Shown: positions 46,528 through 55,810, counted from the stretch's first letter. The stretch is 64,000 nucleotides of DNA from Stappia taiwanensis (GCF_014635285.1 NZ_BMCR01000010.1:100098-164097), one strand, 5' to 3'. The notes: a model not told the origin generated them from the sequence alone. Made by a program: numbers and translations.

Positions 46528-46571
46528 GCGGGACTACGCCCACGCCGCCCCGCGAGGGCAACGGACAGAAC

Positions 46572-46601
46572 AACGGCCGACCCTGGAAGGGGCCGGCCGT
46601 T
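46572..46601. terminator. Hairpin between DsrE-like gene and cheR
   Basis: AACGGCCG and CGGCCGTT pair exactly, and the inner bases pair with one mismatch, in the 101-bp gap between two convergent genes. It can serve both transcripts. No T tract follows. Confidence 0.6.
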
Positions 46602-46628
46602 CAGGTATTCCGCACTGGCGCGCCAGCG

Positions 46629-47489
46629 TTATCCGGCCACCGACAACCGGGGGCGGGGCGTGGCAGCGCTCGGCCCGGCCTGACCGGTCTGATAAAGGCC
46701 ACGCAGGCCCGGCACCGGACGGAACGCATCGGTGAGCCCGACCACCGTTTCCGCCGCGCCAAGCACCAGATAGCCATCCGGCGCGATGCCGCGCGCGATC
46801 CGCTGCAACACATCGACCTTGGTCGGCTGGTCGAAGTAGATCAGCACATTGCGGCAGAACACGATGTCGAAGGTGCCAAGCCCGGCGAAACTCTCCAGCA
46901 GGTTCAGTTTGCGCCACTGCACCATCGCCCTGAGATCCGCGTTGATCTGCCAAAGATCGCCCTTCTGGGTGAAATATTTCAGCAAGGTCTGGATCGGCAG
47001 GCCGCGCTGCACCTCGAACTGGCTGTAGATGCCGTTGCGCGCCTTGTCGAGCACCTCGCTCGACAGATCGGTGGCGATGATCTCCACCCGAATGCCGGCC
47101 AGCTTGTGCGCCGCCTCCTTCAGGCAGATGGCCAGCGAATAGGGCTCCTGCCCCGTCGAAGCCGCCGCGCACCAGATGCGGATCGTCCGCCGGTCGGCCC
47201 GGGCCTTGATCATGGCCGGCAGCATGGTCTCCCGAAACAGCTGGAACGGCGTTCCGTCACGGAAGAAGAAGCTCTCGTTGGTGGTCATTGCTTCCACCAC
47301 ATCGGTCGCGATCTGTGTCGCCCCCGGCTTCTGCATGGCCTGCACCAGCTCGCTCAGACTCGACAGCCCGTGCCGCCGGGCCACCGGCAACAGCCGGCTT
47401 TCGACGAGATATTGCTTTTCGTTGGACAGGACCAGTCCCGACCGGGACTTCAGGAACTGCTGGAGATACTCGAACTGAGACGCAATCAC
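46629..47489 (-). CDS. cheR: Chemotaxis protein methyltransferase CheR
   Basis: This 286-aa protein has the N-terminal CheR helical domain and a SAM-dependent methyltransferase domain (IRIWCAAASTGQEPYSLAIC, FDIVFCRNVLIYFD, LVLGAAETV). It methylates glutamates of chemoreceptors. The ATG overlaps the cheB stop by 4 bp. It is last in the order cheA-cheW-cheY-cheB-cheR. Confidence 0.95.
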   Translation of the reverse strand: MIASQFEYLQQFLKSRSGLVLSNEKQYLVESRLLPVARRHGLSSLSELVQAMQKPGATQIATDVVEAMTTNESFFFRDGTPFQLFRETMLPAMIKARADRRTIRIWCAAASTGQEPYSLAICLKEAAHKLAGIRVEIIATDLSSEVLDKARNGIYSQFEVQRGLPIQTLLKYFTQKGDLWQINADLRAMVQWRKLNLLESFAGLGTFDIVFCRNVLIYFDQPTKVDVLQRIARGIAPDGYLVLGAAETVVGLTDAFRPVPGLRGLYQTGQAGPSAATPRPRLSVAG

Positions 47490-48703
47490 CTGAAGCCTCC
47501 ACTCAAGACCCGCACGATCTTCGGGCCGATATCGGAAATCGGAAGAATGTCACTGCACAGTCCGGTCTGAGCCGCGGCACCGGGCATGCCCCAGACGACG
47601 CTCGTCGCCTCGTCCTGGGCAATGATGCTGCCACCGCCGGCGGCAATCGTGCGCACGCCATCGGCACCGTCATGTCCCATGCCGGTCAGAACCACGGCCA
47701 GGGTCGCCGAGCCGTACACCTTGGCCACACTGTCGAACAACGGATCGACGGCCGGCCTGCAGAAGTTGATCGGCGGCTCGTCATTGAGCTGCGCCATCAC
47801 CTGGCCACCCTCCTTGACAACCGTCATGTGATGGCCGCCGGGCGCGACATAGATATGCCCCGGCTTCAGCACCTCACCATGCTCGGCCTCCTTGGCCGGG
47901 CATATGGCGGCCTTGGCCAGATGCTCGGCAAGGATCGCCGTGAAGGTTGGTGGCATGTGCTGGGTCACCACCACAGGCACTTCGCGGATCGCGGTGCCGA
48001 TGTCCGACAGGACCTTTTGCAGCGCCTGCGGCCCACCGGTCGAGGAGCCGATGGCAATGATGCGCGGCCGGACGTTCGAGTAGGCCCGCGTCTTCGCCTC
48101 CAGCCCCGCCGGAGCAGCATGCGGCACGGCGCCTGCCCGGGCATAGCCGCGCGGCACTGCCGGAGCCCGCGAGACCGGCGTTTGCGCGGCCTGCCGGCCG
48201 GCGCTGGTCTGGGCCCGCATCGGCCGTGCCCCGGCCGAGGGCTGGCCCCGCCGACGCTGGCCAAGGGCCTTGATCTTTTCGATCAGATCCCGCCGGAAAT
48301 CCTGGGAGGTGGTGACCGCGCTGGAGGTTTCCGGCTTCGGAATATAATCCTGAGCGCCGAGCGACAATGCCCGCAGGCTGATCTCGGCATTGCGCCGGGT
48401 CAAGGTCGAAGCCATCACCACGATGAGGTCGCGCTTCTTCTTGAGCATCAGCGGCAGGGCGGTCAGGCCGTCCATTTCCGGCATTTCGATATCGAGCACG
48501 ACCACATCCGGGGCGCTGCGCTCGATGTCATCCACCGCGAACCTGCCGTTGCGATGCGCCGCGACGAGCTGCAGAGCCGGATCTTCCTCGACCCAGCGAC
48601 CGATCAGGCCGCGAATGACCACCGAATCGTCCACCACCATCACGCGGATGGCGGTGCCGGCGGCCCCGCCCGGGGCCGCGGCGGCAGAAGGAATGGGGCT
48701 CAT
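47486..48703 (-). CDS. cheB: Chemotaxis methylesterase/response regulator CheB
   Basis: This 405-aa protein has an N-terminal receiver (VVDDSVVIRGL, phosphoacceptor in VVLDIEMPEMDG), an alanine/arginine/proline-rich linker of about 65 residues and a C-terminal methylesterase. The catalytic set is visible as GSSTGGPQAL (Ser), TQHMPPTF (His) and GMGHDGADG (Asp). It removes methyl groups from, and deamidates, chemoreceptors. The linker is longer than in enteric CheB (about 350 aa in total). Confidence 0.95.
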   Translation of the reverse strand: MSPIPSAAAAPGGAAGTAIRVMVVDDSVVIRGLIGRWVEEDPALQLVAAHRNGRFAVDDIERSAPDVVVLDIEMPEMDGLTALPLMLKKKRDLIVVMASTLTRRNAEISLRALSLGAQDYIPKPETSSAVTTSQDFRRDLIEKIKALGQRRRGQPSAGARPMRAQTSAGRQAAQTPVSRAPAVPRGYARAGAVPHAAPAGLEAKTRAYSNVRPRIIAIGSSTGGPQALQKVLSDIGTAIREVPVVVTQHMPPTFTAILAEHLAKAAICPAKEAEHGEVLKPGHIYVAPGGHHMTVVKEGGQVMAQLNDEPPINFCRPAVDPLFDSVAKVYGSATLAVVLTGMGHDGADGVRTIAAGGGSIIAQDEATSVVWGMPGAAAQTGLCSDILPISDIGPKIVRVLSGGFR

Positions 48704-48725
48704 TTTCCAGGTTCCTTCGGGCCGT

Positions 48726-49091
48726 TCACAGAAGACCGGCTTCTTGGAACTTCGCTTCGACGATATCCTTGTCGAACGGCTTCATGATGTACTCGTTCGC
48801 ACCGGCGCGAATGGCCCGGGTGATATGCGCAACATCGTTCTCCGTGGTGCAGAACACCACGATTGGCGCGCCGCCACCTTCTTCCTTGCGCAGCGCCAGC
48901 AGGAACTCCAGGCCGTCCATCTCCGGCATGTTCCAGTCCAGCAGGATCGCGTCCGGCATCCGCTGGCGGCACAGCTCCAGCGCCTTCAGGCCATCTTCCG
49001 CTTCGCTGATCTCGAACTCGAGCTCCTCGAGGATGCGACGAGCGACCTTCCGGATCACGCTTGAATCGTCGACGACGAGACAGTGTTTCAT
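48726..49091 (-). CDS. cheY: Single-domain chemotaxis response regulator (CheY-like)
   Basis: This 121-aa receiver has D9-D10 (VVDDSSV), a phosphoacceptor in LLDWNMPEMDG, a threonine in VFCTTEND and K in YIMKPFDKD. It has no output domain, so it should act at the flagellar motor or as a phosphate sink. ATG 49091 fits the family start MKHCLVVDDS. It lies between cheW and cheB. Confidence 0.92.
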   Translation of the reverse strand: MKHCLVVDDSSVIRKVARRILEELEFEISEAEDGLKALELCRQRMPDAILLDWNMPEMDGLEFLLALRKEEGGGAPIVVFCTTENDVAHITRAIRAGANEYIMKPFDKDIVEAKFQEAGLL

Positions 49092-49149
49092 TTCTATTTG
49101 CTCCCGAATGCCGATACCCGGCATGCCGATCCCGGTGTGTTTGTGAAGC

Positions 49150-49629
49150 TCAGGCGGCCGCCATCGGCTCCACCATGGCGCCGAACAGGCGCTTGATATC
49201 GAGGATGATCATCAGCTTGCCATCCAGGCGATGAACGCCGCCGGAGATCTCCGCCCAGCGCTTGTCGAGATTCGACGGGTTCGGCTCGTGCGAATCCATC
49301 GACAGGCGCAGGACCTCGCCGACCGTGTCGATCACCAGCCCGTAGCTCTCGCCCTTGTGCTCGATGCCGACGGCCATCACCTGCGCGTTCTCGTCCCGAT
49401 CGGGCAGATGCAGGCGCTTGCGCATGTCGATCGCCGTAACGATGCGACCGCGCAGGTTCAGCACCCCCGCCACCTCGGGCGCCGCCAGCGGCACCCGCGT
49501 GACGCTGTCGGGCACGAACACATCATGCACCTGGCTGATCGGCAGACCGAACAACTGGCCGCCGATGACGACGGTCACATACTGGATGCTGTCTTCCGCG
49601 CCGGTCGCAAGATTGTCGTTGCTGCTCAT
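49150..49629 (-). CDS. cheW: Chemotaxis coupling protein CheW
   Basis: This 159-aa CheW domain protein has QYVTVVIGGQLFGLPISQV and VAGVLNLRGRIVTAIDMRKRL, the standard signatures. It links receptors to CheA. Its start overlaps the cheA stop by 4 bp, which indicates translational coupling. Confidence 0.95.
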   Translation of the reverse strand: MSSNDNLATGAEDSIQYVTVVIGGQLFGLPISQVHDVFVPDSVTRVPLAAPEVAGVLNLRGRIVTAIDMRKRLHLPDRDENAQVMAVGIEHKGESYGLVIDTVGEVLRLSMDSHEPNPSNLDKRWAEISGGVHRLDGKLMIILDIKRLFGAMVEPMAAA

Positions 49630-52388
49630 GCCGCAATCCCCAATTCACCAGAGAACATGTCCTTGAGCGACGCAATCAGCCCCGGCCGGTCGAATTTCGC
49701 CACGTAGTCATCGAAGCCGGCCTGACGCCCGCGCTCGATCGAGGCCGGGGAGACCACCGCCGACAGGGCGAGCACCGGCACCTTGCGGAAGCGCGGATCG
49801 CGCCGCAGCGCCTCACAGAACTCGAAGCCGTTGATGTCCGGCATCTCAATGTCGCTGACGATCGCATGGAACGTATCGCCGTTTTCCAGAAGCTCGAAGG
49901 CCTGCTGGGCGCTCTGGCAGGCGGTCACGTCATAGCCCGCCGCCTTCAGCACCGGCGTCAGCATGTTGCGGAAAAACGCGCTGTCGTCGACCAGAAGCAC
50001 CTTCTTGGTCAGGGCGGCGATGTCCATTTCCTTACGCATGAACCAGTCTTCGAAGGCCTGCGGCAGGTAGTAGCCAAGGTCGATCACCTCGGTTGCCTTT
50101 TCCTTGATCACCGCCGAGCCGAGAATGCCCGCCCGGTCCGAACCGACCTCGATGTTCATCCGATCCTCGACGATATCGACGATCTCGTCGACCACGAGGC
50201 CCATCGAGCGGCCGGCATCAGAGAACACCAGCATCGGCTGGGTGCCTTCCGAACGGCGGGTCTGCGCCGGATCGATGTAGACGAGCGGCATCAGGGCGCC
50301 GCGATACTGCACCAGGTCGCGGCCGTTGGAATGCTCGATCTTCGAGACCTCGAATTCCTCAAGCCGGGTGACCAGCGACAAGGGCACCGCCTTGGGTTCG
50401 GACGAGCCGGCGCGGAACAGCAGCATGGACACCGACGACTGACCGTCGATCGCCGCGGCGATGGCTTCCTCCACCTCCTTGCGCTCCCCTTCCGCAACCA
50501 CGCTGGAGGCATGGCTGGCCATCGCCGAGGCAACACCGTTCGGATCGATGATCATGATCACCGCGCCATCGCCCAGGATGGTATTGCCGGAGAACATGGT
50601 CAGGTTGCGCAGCATGGAGGACATCGGCTTGACGACGATTTCCTCGGTGTGGAACACCCCGTCGACGACGACGCCGAAGGTCTGGTTGCCGACCTGCATG
50701 ACGACGATGAAGCCGGTATCGGATTCCAGCTCGCTGTTCACATCCGTGTCGTCGGCGCCGAGCAGGTAGGACATGTGCACCAGCGGCAGGAGCTTGTTGC
50801 GCAAGCGCAGCACCGGTGTGTCCTTGATCCGCTCGATGCGGTGCTCGGAATTGTTCTGGACGCGCACCAATTCCACCACGGAGAGTTGCGGAATGGCGTA
50901 GCGGTCGCCGCCCGCCTCGACGATCAGCGCCGAGACAATCGCCAGCGTCAGCGGGATCTTGATGATGAAGCTGGAGCCCTGGCCTGCCGTCGAGCGCAGG
51001 TCGATCGAGCCGCCGATCAGCTCCACATTGTTGCGCACCACATCCATGCCGACGCCGCGGCCGGACACGCTGGTGACATTCGTCGCCGTGGAGAAGCCCG
51101 CATGGAAGATGAACTTGTGGATCTGCTGATCCGTCATCTTCTCCAGCTCGGCCTCGCTGGCCAGGCCGCGTTCGAGAACCTTGGACTTCACCCGCTCCAC
51201 ATCGATGCCGCGGCCGTCGTCCTTGACCTCGATGATGATATGGCCGCCCTCGTGATAGGCGGACAGGGTGATCGTGCCCTTCTCCGGCTTGCCGACGGCG
51301 CGCCGGTCGCTCGGCATCTCCAGCCCGTGATCGGCGGAGTTGCGGATCATGTGGGTGAGCGGATCCTTGATCAGCTCCAGAACCTGCCGGTCCAGTTCGG
51401 TTTCCGCGCCGACCATTTCCAGCTCGATCGGCTTGTCCAGCTCCTGGCTGAGATCGCGCACGATGCGCGGCAGCTTCTGCCAGGCGTTGCCGATCGGCTG
51501 CATCCGCGTCTTCATGACGCCTTCCTGCAGCTCCGCCGTCACGTTCGACAGCCGCTGCAGCGGCACCTTGAACTCGCTGTCTTCGTGGCGGCGGACGATC
51601 TCAAGAAGCTGGTTGCGGGTCAGCACCAGCTCCGAGACCATGGTCATCAGGTGCTCAAGCGTTTCCACCGCAACGCGGATGGACTGGCTCGACACCGAAG
51701 ACCCCGACTTGTTCTCTTTTTCCGCCTTCTCCAGCCCCTTGGCTTCCGTGGTTGCCTTTCGCGCCGCGCCGGCCTTCACCGTCAGCGGCGGCGGCGCGTC
51801 GTCCTGCGCCTCGGCAGCAGGCTCGCCCGCCGGCGCCTCAACGGGCAGTTCGACCTCGCATTCGGCTTCGCGGAAGGCGCGCTCCAGATCGTCGAGGGAC
51901 ACCTCGCCCGGGCGCAGCGGCCGTTCCAGCACCTGCTCGACCAGTTCGCCGGTGGTGACATCCGGTCCCGCGTCGGCTTCGGCTTCGGCCTCCGCCTCGG
52001 CCCCGGTGCGGGCGGACAGGGACAGACGCTCCAGCTGGGAGATCAGATCGTCGTCGCTGCCTTCCGGCTCGGCCCCGCCGGCGGTCTCCAGATCGGCCAG
52101 GATCTCCTTGATCCGGTCGATGGAAATCAGGATCAGCGACACCGCTTCCTCGGTAACGGGCGCACCATCTCGGAACTTGCCCATCAGGGTCTCGGCCGCA
52201 TGCGCCAGCGCCTCAAGGCGGGGCAGACCAAGGAACCCGCAGGTTCCCTTGATCGTGTGCACCAGACGGAAGATGTTATCGAGGATCTTCTCGTTATTCG
52301 GTTCTTGTTCGAACTTCACAAGCTCGACGTCGACGACATCAAGGCTTTCGTTCGTTTCTGTAAGGAACTCGCTAAGCAAGTCGTCCAT
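49626..52388 (-). CDS. cheA: Hybrid chemotaxis histidine kinase CheA with C-terminal receiver
   Basis: This 920-aa kinase has an N-terminal HPt domain with H44 (RLVHTIKGTCGF), an acidic/alanine linker and a dimerisation domain near 255-320. The HATPase follows near 320-460 (IRNSADHGLE, DDGRGIDVERV, GRGVGMDVVRNNVE). Two CheW-like domains come next, and the receiver is near 800-918 (KKVLLVDDSAFFRN, IVSDIEMPDING). Fusion of CheA to a receiver and duplication of the CheW-like module are known in alphaproteobacteria. ATG 52388 has GTGAG 7 nt upstream. Confidence 0.95.
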   Translation of the reverse strand: MDDLLSEFLTETNESLDVVDVELVKFEQEPNNEKILDNIFRLVHTIKGTCGFLGLPRLEALAHAAETLMGKFRDGAPVTEEAVSLILISIDRIKEILADLETAGGAEPEGSDDDLISQLERLSLSARTGAEAEAEAEADAGPDVTTGELVEQVLERPLRPGEVSLDDLERAFREAECEVELPVEAPAGEPAAEAQDDAPPPLTVKAGAARKATTEAKGLEKAEKENKSGSSVSSQSIRVAVETLEHLMTMVSELVLTRNQLLEIVRRHEDSEFKVPLQRLSNVTAELQEGVMKTRMQPIGNAWQKLPRIVRDLSQELDKPIELEMVGAETELDRQVLELIKDPLTHMIRNSADHGLEMPSDRRAVGKPEKGTITLSAYHEGGHIIIEVKDDGRGIDVERVKSKVLERGLASEAELEKMTDQQIHKFIFHAGFSTATNVTSVSGRGVGMDVVRNNVELIGGSIDLRSTAGQGSSFIIKIPLTLAIVSALIVEAGGDRYAIPQLSVVELVRVQNNSEHRIERIKDTPVLRLRNKLLPLVHMSYLLGADDTDVNSELESDTGFIVVMQVGNQTFGVVVDGVFHTEEIVVKPMSSMLRNLTMFSGNTILGDGAVIMIIDPNGVASAMASHASSVVAEGERKEVEEAIAAAIDGQSSVSMLLFRAGSSEPKAVPLSLVTRLEEFEVSKIEHSNGRDLVQYRGALMPLVYIDPAQTRRSEGTQPMLVFSDAGRSMGLVVDEIVDIVEDRMNIEVGSDRAGILGSAVIKEKATEVIDLGYYLPQAFEDWFMRKEMDIAALTKKVLLVDDSAFFRNMLTPVLKAAGYDVTACQSAQQAFELLENGDTFHAIVSDIEMPDINGFEFCEALRRDPRFRKVPVLALSAVVSPASIERGRQAGFDDYVAKFDRPGLIASLKDMFSGELGIAA

Positions 52389-52518
52389 GGTCAAACTCAC
52401 CCGACTGGTTACTGGTACGCCACCCGATCCTGTGACCGGGCAACCCATCCCTGCCAGTGAGCATGAGACCGAAACAGTTAAGATAAATTGAAACGCCTCT
52501 TCTGGCGCAGAACAGAAA
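52389..52518. promoter_or_regulatory. cheA upstream region with CtrA-box-like site
   Basis: This 130-bp gap between chpT and cheA is AT-richer than its surroundings. At 52478-52492 it has TTAA-N7-TGAA on the plus strand (TTCA-N7-TTAA reading toward cheA), one mismatch from the CtrA consensus TTAA-N7-TTAA. With ctrA and chpT nearby, CtrA control of the che operon is plausible but unproven. Confidence 0.45.
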
Positions 52519-53163
52519 TCATAAGGAAGACGACGCGATGATTTTCACGCCAGCTTCTTCCTTAACAACATCTAAATGCATTCCCGATTCCCGTGCAAGT
52601 AAAACGGCATACACCGGCTGCACGGTATGCGCATCGATCCGCTCCGGCTCCACCCCGGACATCATGTCGATGACCAGCGCCGGCACCTTGGTCGTGGACC
52701 CGGTCACCACCAGTTCGAAGGTCGGCGCGTTAACCTCTCCCTCCATGCGCACGGTGATCAGACCGCCGCGCGGGACGCATTGATTGGCCAGCAGGATGAG
52801 GTTGAGCAGCAGCTTGACCCGGTTCTTGGCCATCAACAGGCGCGGCACCTGCCAGTCGATCTCCGCCTTTTCGTTGGCGAGGAAGCCGACGGCCACCGCA
52901 TGGGCGTCGCCCAGGTCGATCTCCGAGCCGGCGGACCCGGCCGCGCCGAACGCCAGCCGCGCGAACTGAAGTTTCGCCGAGGCCTGCCGCGCGCTCTTGC
53001 GGATCAGGTCCATGGCGAATTCCTGCATGTCCTCGTTGCCTTCCTCGTCCAGCACCTCCAGGCCGTTGGTGATGGCGCCGACCGGCGAGATGATGTCATG
53101 GCAGACGCGGCTGGCCACCAGCGCGGCAAGGTCGAGTGCGGTGAGATCTTCGATAGCGGTCAT
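52519..53163 (-). CDS. chpT: Histidine phosphotransferase ChpT
   Basis: This 214-aa protein has the ChpT pattern. A long helical hairpin carries H22 in ASRVCHDIISPVGAITNGLE, followed by a degenerate ATPase-like domain (residues about 90-214) without the kinase N-box. In Caulobacter ChpT passes phosphate from CckA to CtrA and CpdR. It lies 130 bp upstream of cheA on the same strand, which puts the cell-cycle phosphorelay beside chemotaxis. Confidence 0.92.
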   Translation of the reverse strand: MTAIEDLTALDLAALVASRVCHDIISPVGAITNGLEVLDEEGNEDMQEFAMDLIRKSARQASAKLQFARLAFGAAGSAGSEIDLGDAHAVAVGFLANEKAEIDWQVPRLLMAKNRVKLLLNLILLANQCVPRGGLITVRMEGEVNAPTFELVVTGSTTKVPALVIDMMSGVEPERIDAHTVQPVYAVLLARESGMHLDVVKEEAGVKIIASSSL

Positions 53164-53270
53164 TCAGGGATCCTCGGTGGCCGGACACATCGGACAGGAA
53201 CGGCGGCTGATTCGCCAGTTTCGACAGGGTTACACCCCCGCCCGCGCGCTGCCAAGCCGACCGCGCCGGA

Positions 53271-53765
53271 TCAGCGCCGGGCCAGCAGTGGACAGCCGAG
53301 CCGCCGGGCGTTGCCCTGCGCCGCCCGGTCGAGCACCACCGGATCGGCAAGAAACAGGAACCGGTTGATCTCCGAGTGGAACAGCAAGAGCCGCCCGTCA
53401 TAGAGCGCGAAGATCATCGGGTTGCCCTGGGTCACCCCGCCCTGTGCCAGGGCATAGGGGTCGCATCCGGAAAAATAGGGCGCATACACCTCCGGCGCCT
53501 TTTCGAACGCCGCCCGATTGCCCTCGTTGACGAACACCCAGACCGTATCGGCCCAGCGCAATTCATGGTCCGGCACCCCGCGACGCGGCTTGCGGTCGAT
53601 GAAATAAGCGACCGGATCGTGTCCGCCGACCGCATAGCCGGTCATCGCGTCGGTGGCGAAGCCCTGCGCCAGCGCCGCCCCGGCGCCTGTCATCATCAGG
53701 AGCCCCGCGCCCAGCGCCGCAACCGCCGACCATAATGTTTTCCGATTTCGACTACACTCTGTCAT
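53271..53765 (-). CDS. Exported YHS-domain protein
   Basis: This 164-aa protein has a signal peptide (LWSAVAALGAGLLMMTGAGAALA). A YHS-like domain follows: AVGGHDPVAYFIDRKPRRGVP, then FEKAPEVYAPYFSGCDPYALAQGG. Such domains occur in small periplasmic proteins that may bind metals. ATG 53765 is the start before the signal peptide; the longer frame upstream is not supported. It is divergent from eipA. Confidence 0.85.
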   Translation of the reverse strand: MTECSRNRKTLWSAVAALGAGLLMMTGAGAALAQGFATDAMTGYAVGGHDPVAYFIDRKPRRGVPDHELRWADTVWVFVNEGNRAAFEKAPEVYAPYFSGCDPYALAQGGVTQGNPMIFALYDGRLLLFHSEINRFLFLADPVVLDRAAQGNARRLGCPLLARR

Positions 53766-53914
53766 CGAATCAGTCCCGCAGGTTCTCCCGTCCGGACTGT
53801 GCCCCCGGGAGCGCCCGCCAGGCAACCGGCCGAGGGCCGGCCGCACCGGTTCCGGGACGAAGACGGCCGCCGGACGGTCGGGACGAGCATGGGAAGTTGG
53901 AAGGAAGAGTGCAC

Positions 53915-54523
53915 ATGATCCAGACAATGATGATCCAGCGCCTGGGCATCCGGGCCGCCCATTGGCCTCACCTGCTGCTGGTCTGTCTCGGGATCCTCGC
54001 CACCGTCGCCCTCTCCGCCCCGGCCGCAGCCCAGCAGCCCGAACAGTACGATCAGGGTGAATTGCTCGACACCGGCCACCGGTTTTTCGGGCAGATCTCC
54101 GGCGGGCTCGCCTCGGTGGTGGAAAAGGCCGTCGCGCAATATGGCCAGCCCAACGGCTACATCCTTGGCGAGGAGGGCTCGGCGGCCCTGCTCGCCGGTG
54201 CCCGCTATGGCGAAGGCCAACTCTACACCCGCAACGCTGGCACCCATAAGGTGTTCTGGCAAGGCCCCTCGCTCGGCTGGGATGTGGGCGGCGACGGCGC
54301 CCGGGTGATGATGCTGGTCTACAATCTGCCCGACACGAATGCCATGTACCGCCGCTATGTGGGCGTCAACGGCTCGGCCTATCTGGTCGGCGGCTTCGGC
54401 ATGACGGTGCTGTCGAACCACGACATCTACGTGGTTCCGGTCCGTGCGGGGATCGGCGCCCGGCTCGGCGTCAATGTGGGCTATCTGAAATTCACCCCGG
54501 AGCCGACCTGGAACCCGTTTTGA
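53915..54523 (+). CDS. eipA: EipA-like periplasmic envelope integrity protein (DUF1134)
   Basis: This 202-aa protein has an N-terminal hydrophobic signal (residues 15-40, ending LSAPAAAQQ) and a complete DUF1134 domain: FFGQISGGLASVVEKAV, GYILGEEGSAALLAGARYG and VFWQGPSLGWDVGGDGARV. In Brucella, EipA is a periplasmic beta-barrel protein needed for envelope stress resistance, and CtrA activates its gene. The present copy is near ctrA and chpT, although I find no clear CtrA box in its 149-bp upstream region. Confidence 0.9.
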   Translation: MIQTMMIQRLGIRAAHWPHLLLVCLGILATVALSAPAAAQQPEQYDQGELLDTGHRFFGQISGGLASVVEKAVAQYGQPNGYILGEEGSAALLAGARYGEGQLYTRNAGTHKVFWQGPSLGWDVGGDGARVMMLVYNLPDTNAMYRRYVGVNGSAYLVGGFGMTVLSNHDIYVVPVRAGIGARLGVNVGYLKFTPEPTWNPF

Positions 54524-54655
54524 CCGGCGAACCGACAACGACGCTTGGCGCGAGGCTGACGGTCGGGTAATCAAGGGGCGTGGGAGAAGCAGCGCTTGCA
54601 GCGGCGAACGTCCGCGCAGGCAGACGCCCGAGATGGCAAACCATGGTGACCGGCC

Positions 54656-55810
54656 TTGATTGAAGCGGCAATGTACATGGCGCTCGGCTTCTTCATTGCC
54701 GGGCTCATTGCCATCGCGATACTGCCGGCGGTGTGGCGCCGGGCGGTGCGGTTGACCCACCGTGCGGTCGAAGCCACCAGCCCCATCTCTCATGCCGATG
54801 TCCGCGCCGAGATCAGCGGCCTGCGCGCCGCCCATGCACTGGAGTGCCGGCGCCTGGAAATCGCTCTTCAGCAACTGCAGGAGCAGGCCACGGCCAATCG
54901 GCTGGCCCGCGACCGGGCCGAAGCCGGCTCCGCGGACATGCGTAAGGAAGTCCTGGCGCGGGAACAGGCCCTGGCCGATGCCCAGGAGCGCGAGGAAGCC
55001 CTGCACCGGGATCTTCTGGAACGGGAAGAGGCGCTGGCACGGGCACGGGCGCGCATGCGGGAGCTGGAACGGGTGGTGAAACGGCGGGACGAAATGGCCC
55101 AAAGCACAGCCGATGAGGCGCAGCCCGCGCCGGCGGTCGCCTCAGATGCCGGCGCACGGGCCGGAACACGGGCCGGAACACGGGCCAGAACACGGGAATG
55201 GGCCGATGCGTCTCATCTCACCCAGGTCGCCGCACTTGAATCTGAGATTGCCGCATTGCGCCACCAGTTGAAGACCGGCGAAACCGCCGCAGCCGCTGAC
55301 AGCGACAATCGGGCGGCGCAGCGCGCGCGGGACGACCGTCTGTTCGAGGCCGAGTCCCGCCTGGTCAGCGCCCAGGCGGAAATCGCCCGGCTCTCGCTGC
55401 AGCTTGAGGAAAGTCACCAGCAGCACGCGGCGGATGACCCTGCCTACCATCGCCGGCCCGGCGATGCGGCCGAGACCGCTGCGGCTGCCGCCCGGCTCGA
55501 AGCGGAAAACGCGCGCCTGCGCGCCCAGTTGCAAGACGATGTGACCTTCCAGGCGCTGCGGACCCAACTGGCGGATCTGGCAGCTTCCGTCGTCGCCTCC
55601 ATCGCCTCCGATGAGGAGCTTGCCTCCCTGGCCGAAGGCACGGCAACGCCCGCCGCCGGCGCCAGTGATCTGGCCCGGAAAGCGGCCTCCCTCTCCGCCC
55701 GCATCCAGGATGCGCGGCAGCGCCTGAACAGCGACGGCTCGCTTGATCCCCGTTCGCGCACAAGCATCGCTCGGCCAGCCTCCCGAGGCAGACAGAAGGC
55801 AAAGACCTGA
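54656..55810 (+). CDS. Membrane-anchored coiled-coil protein of unknown function
   Basis: This 384-aa protein has one N-terminal membrane helix (MALGFFIAGLIAIAILPAV). Long, charged, alanine-rich coiled coil follows at about residues 45-155, 190-250 and 265-300, then a basic tail. TTG 54656 gives MIEAAMYM, the start typical of related alphaproteobacterial proteins; ATG 54671 is the alternative. A tandem 12-bp repeat encodes the RAGT units near residue 168. The function is unknown; an envelope or scaffold role would suit the shape. Confidence 0.78.
   Translation: MIEAAMYMALGFFIAGLIAIAILPAVWRRAVRLTHRAVEATSPISHADVRAEISGLRAAHALECRRLEIALQQLQEQATANRLARDRAEAGSADMRKEVLAREQALADAQEREEALHRDLLEREEALARARARMRELERVVKRRDEMAQSTADEAQPAPAVASDAGARAGTRAGTRARTREWADASHLTQVAALESEIAALRHQLKTGETAAAADSDNRAAQRARDDRLFEAESRLVSAQAEIARLSLQLEESHQQHAADDPAYHRRPGDAAETAAAAARLEAENARLRAQLQDDVTFQALRTQLADLAASVVASIASDEELASLAEGTATPAAGASDLARKAASLSARIQDARQRLNSDGSLDPRSRTSIARPASRGRQKAKT
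55155..55196. repeat. 12-bp tandem repeat in the coiled-coil gene
   Basis: CACGGGCCGGAA occurs twice (55155-55166 and 55167-55178), then once with one change (CACGGGCCAGAA, 55179-55190), and a half unit CACGGG follows. It encodes repeated four-residue R-A-G/R-T units between two coiled-coil blocks. Copy number can vary in frame. Confidence 0.85.

Noticed and set aside
49866..52460. 864-codon plus-strand frame opposite cheA
   Set aside because: Mirror of a coding frame; no domain, while cheA has every expected module.
55155..55196. Possible CRISPR-like array
   Set aside because: The units are 12 bp, directly adjacent without spacers and in frame within a gene, so this is a coding tandem repeat.
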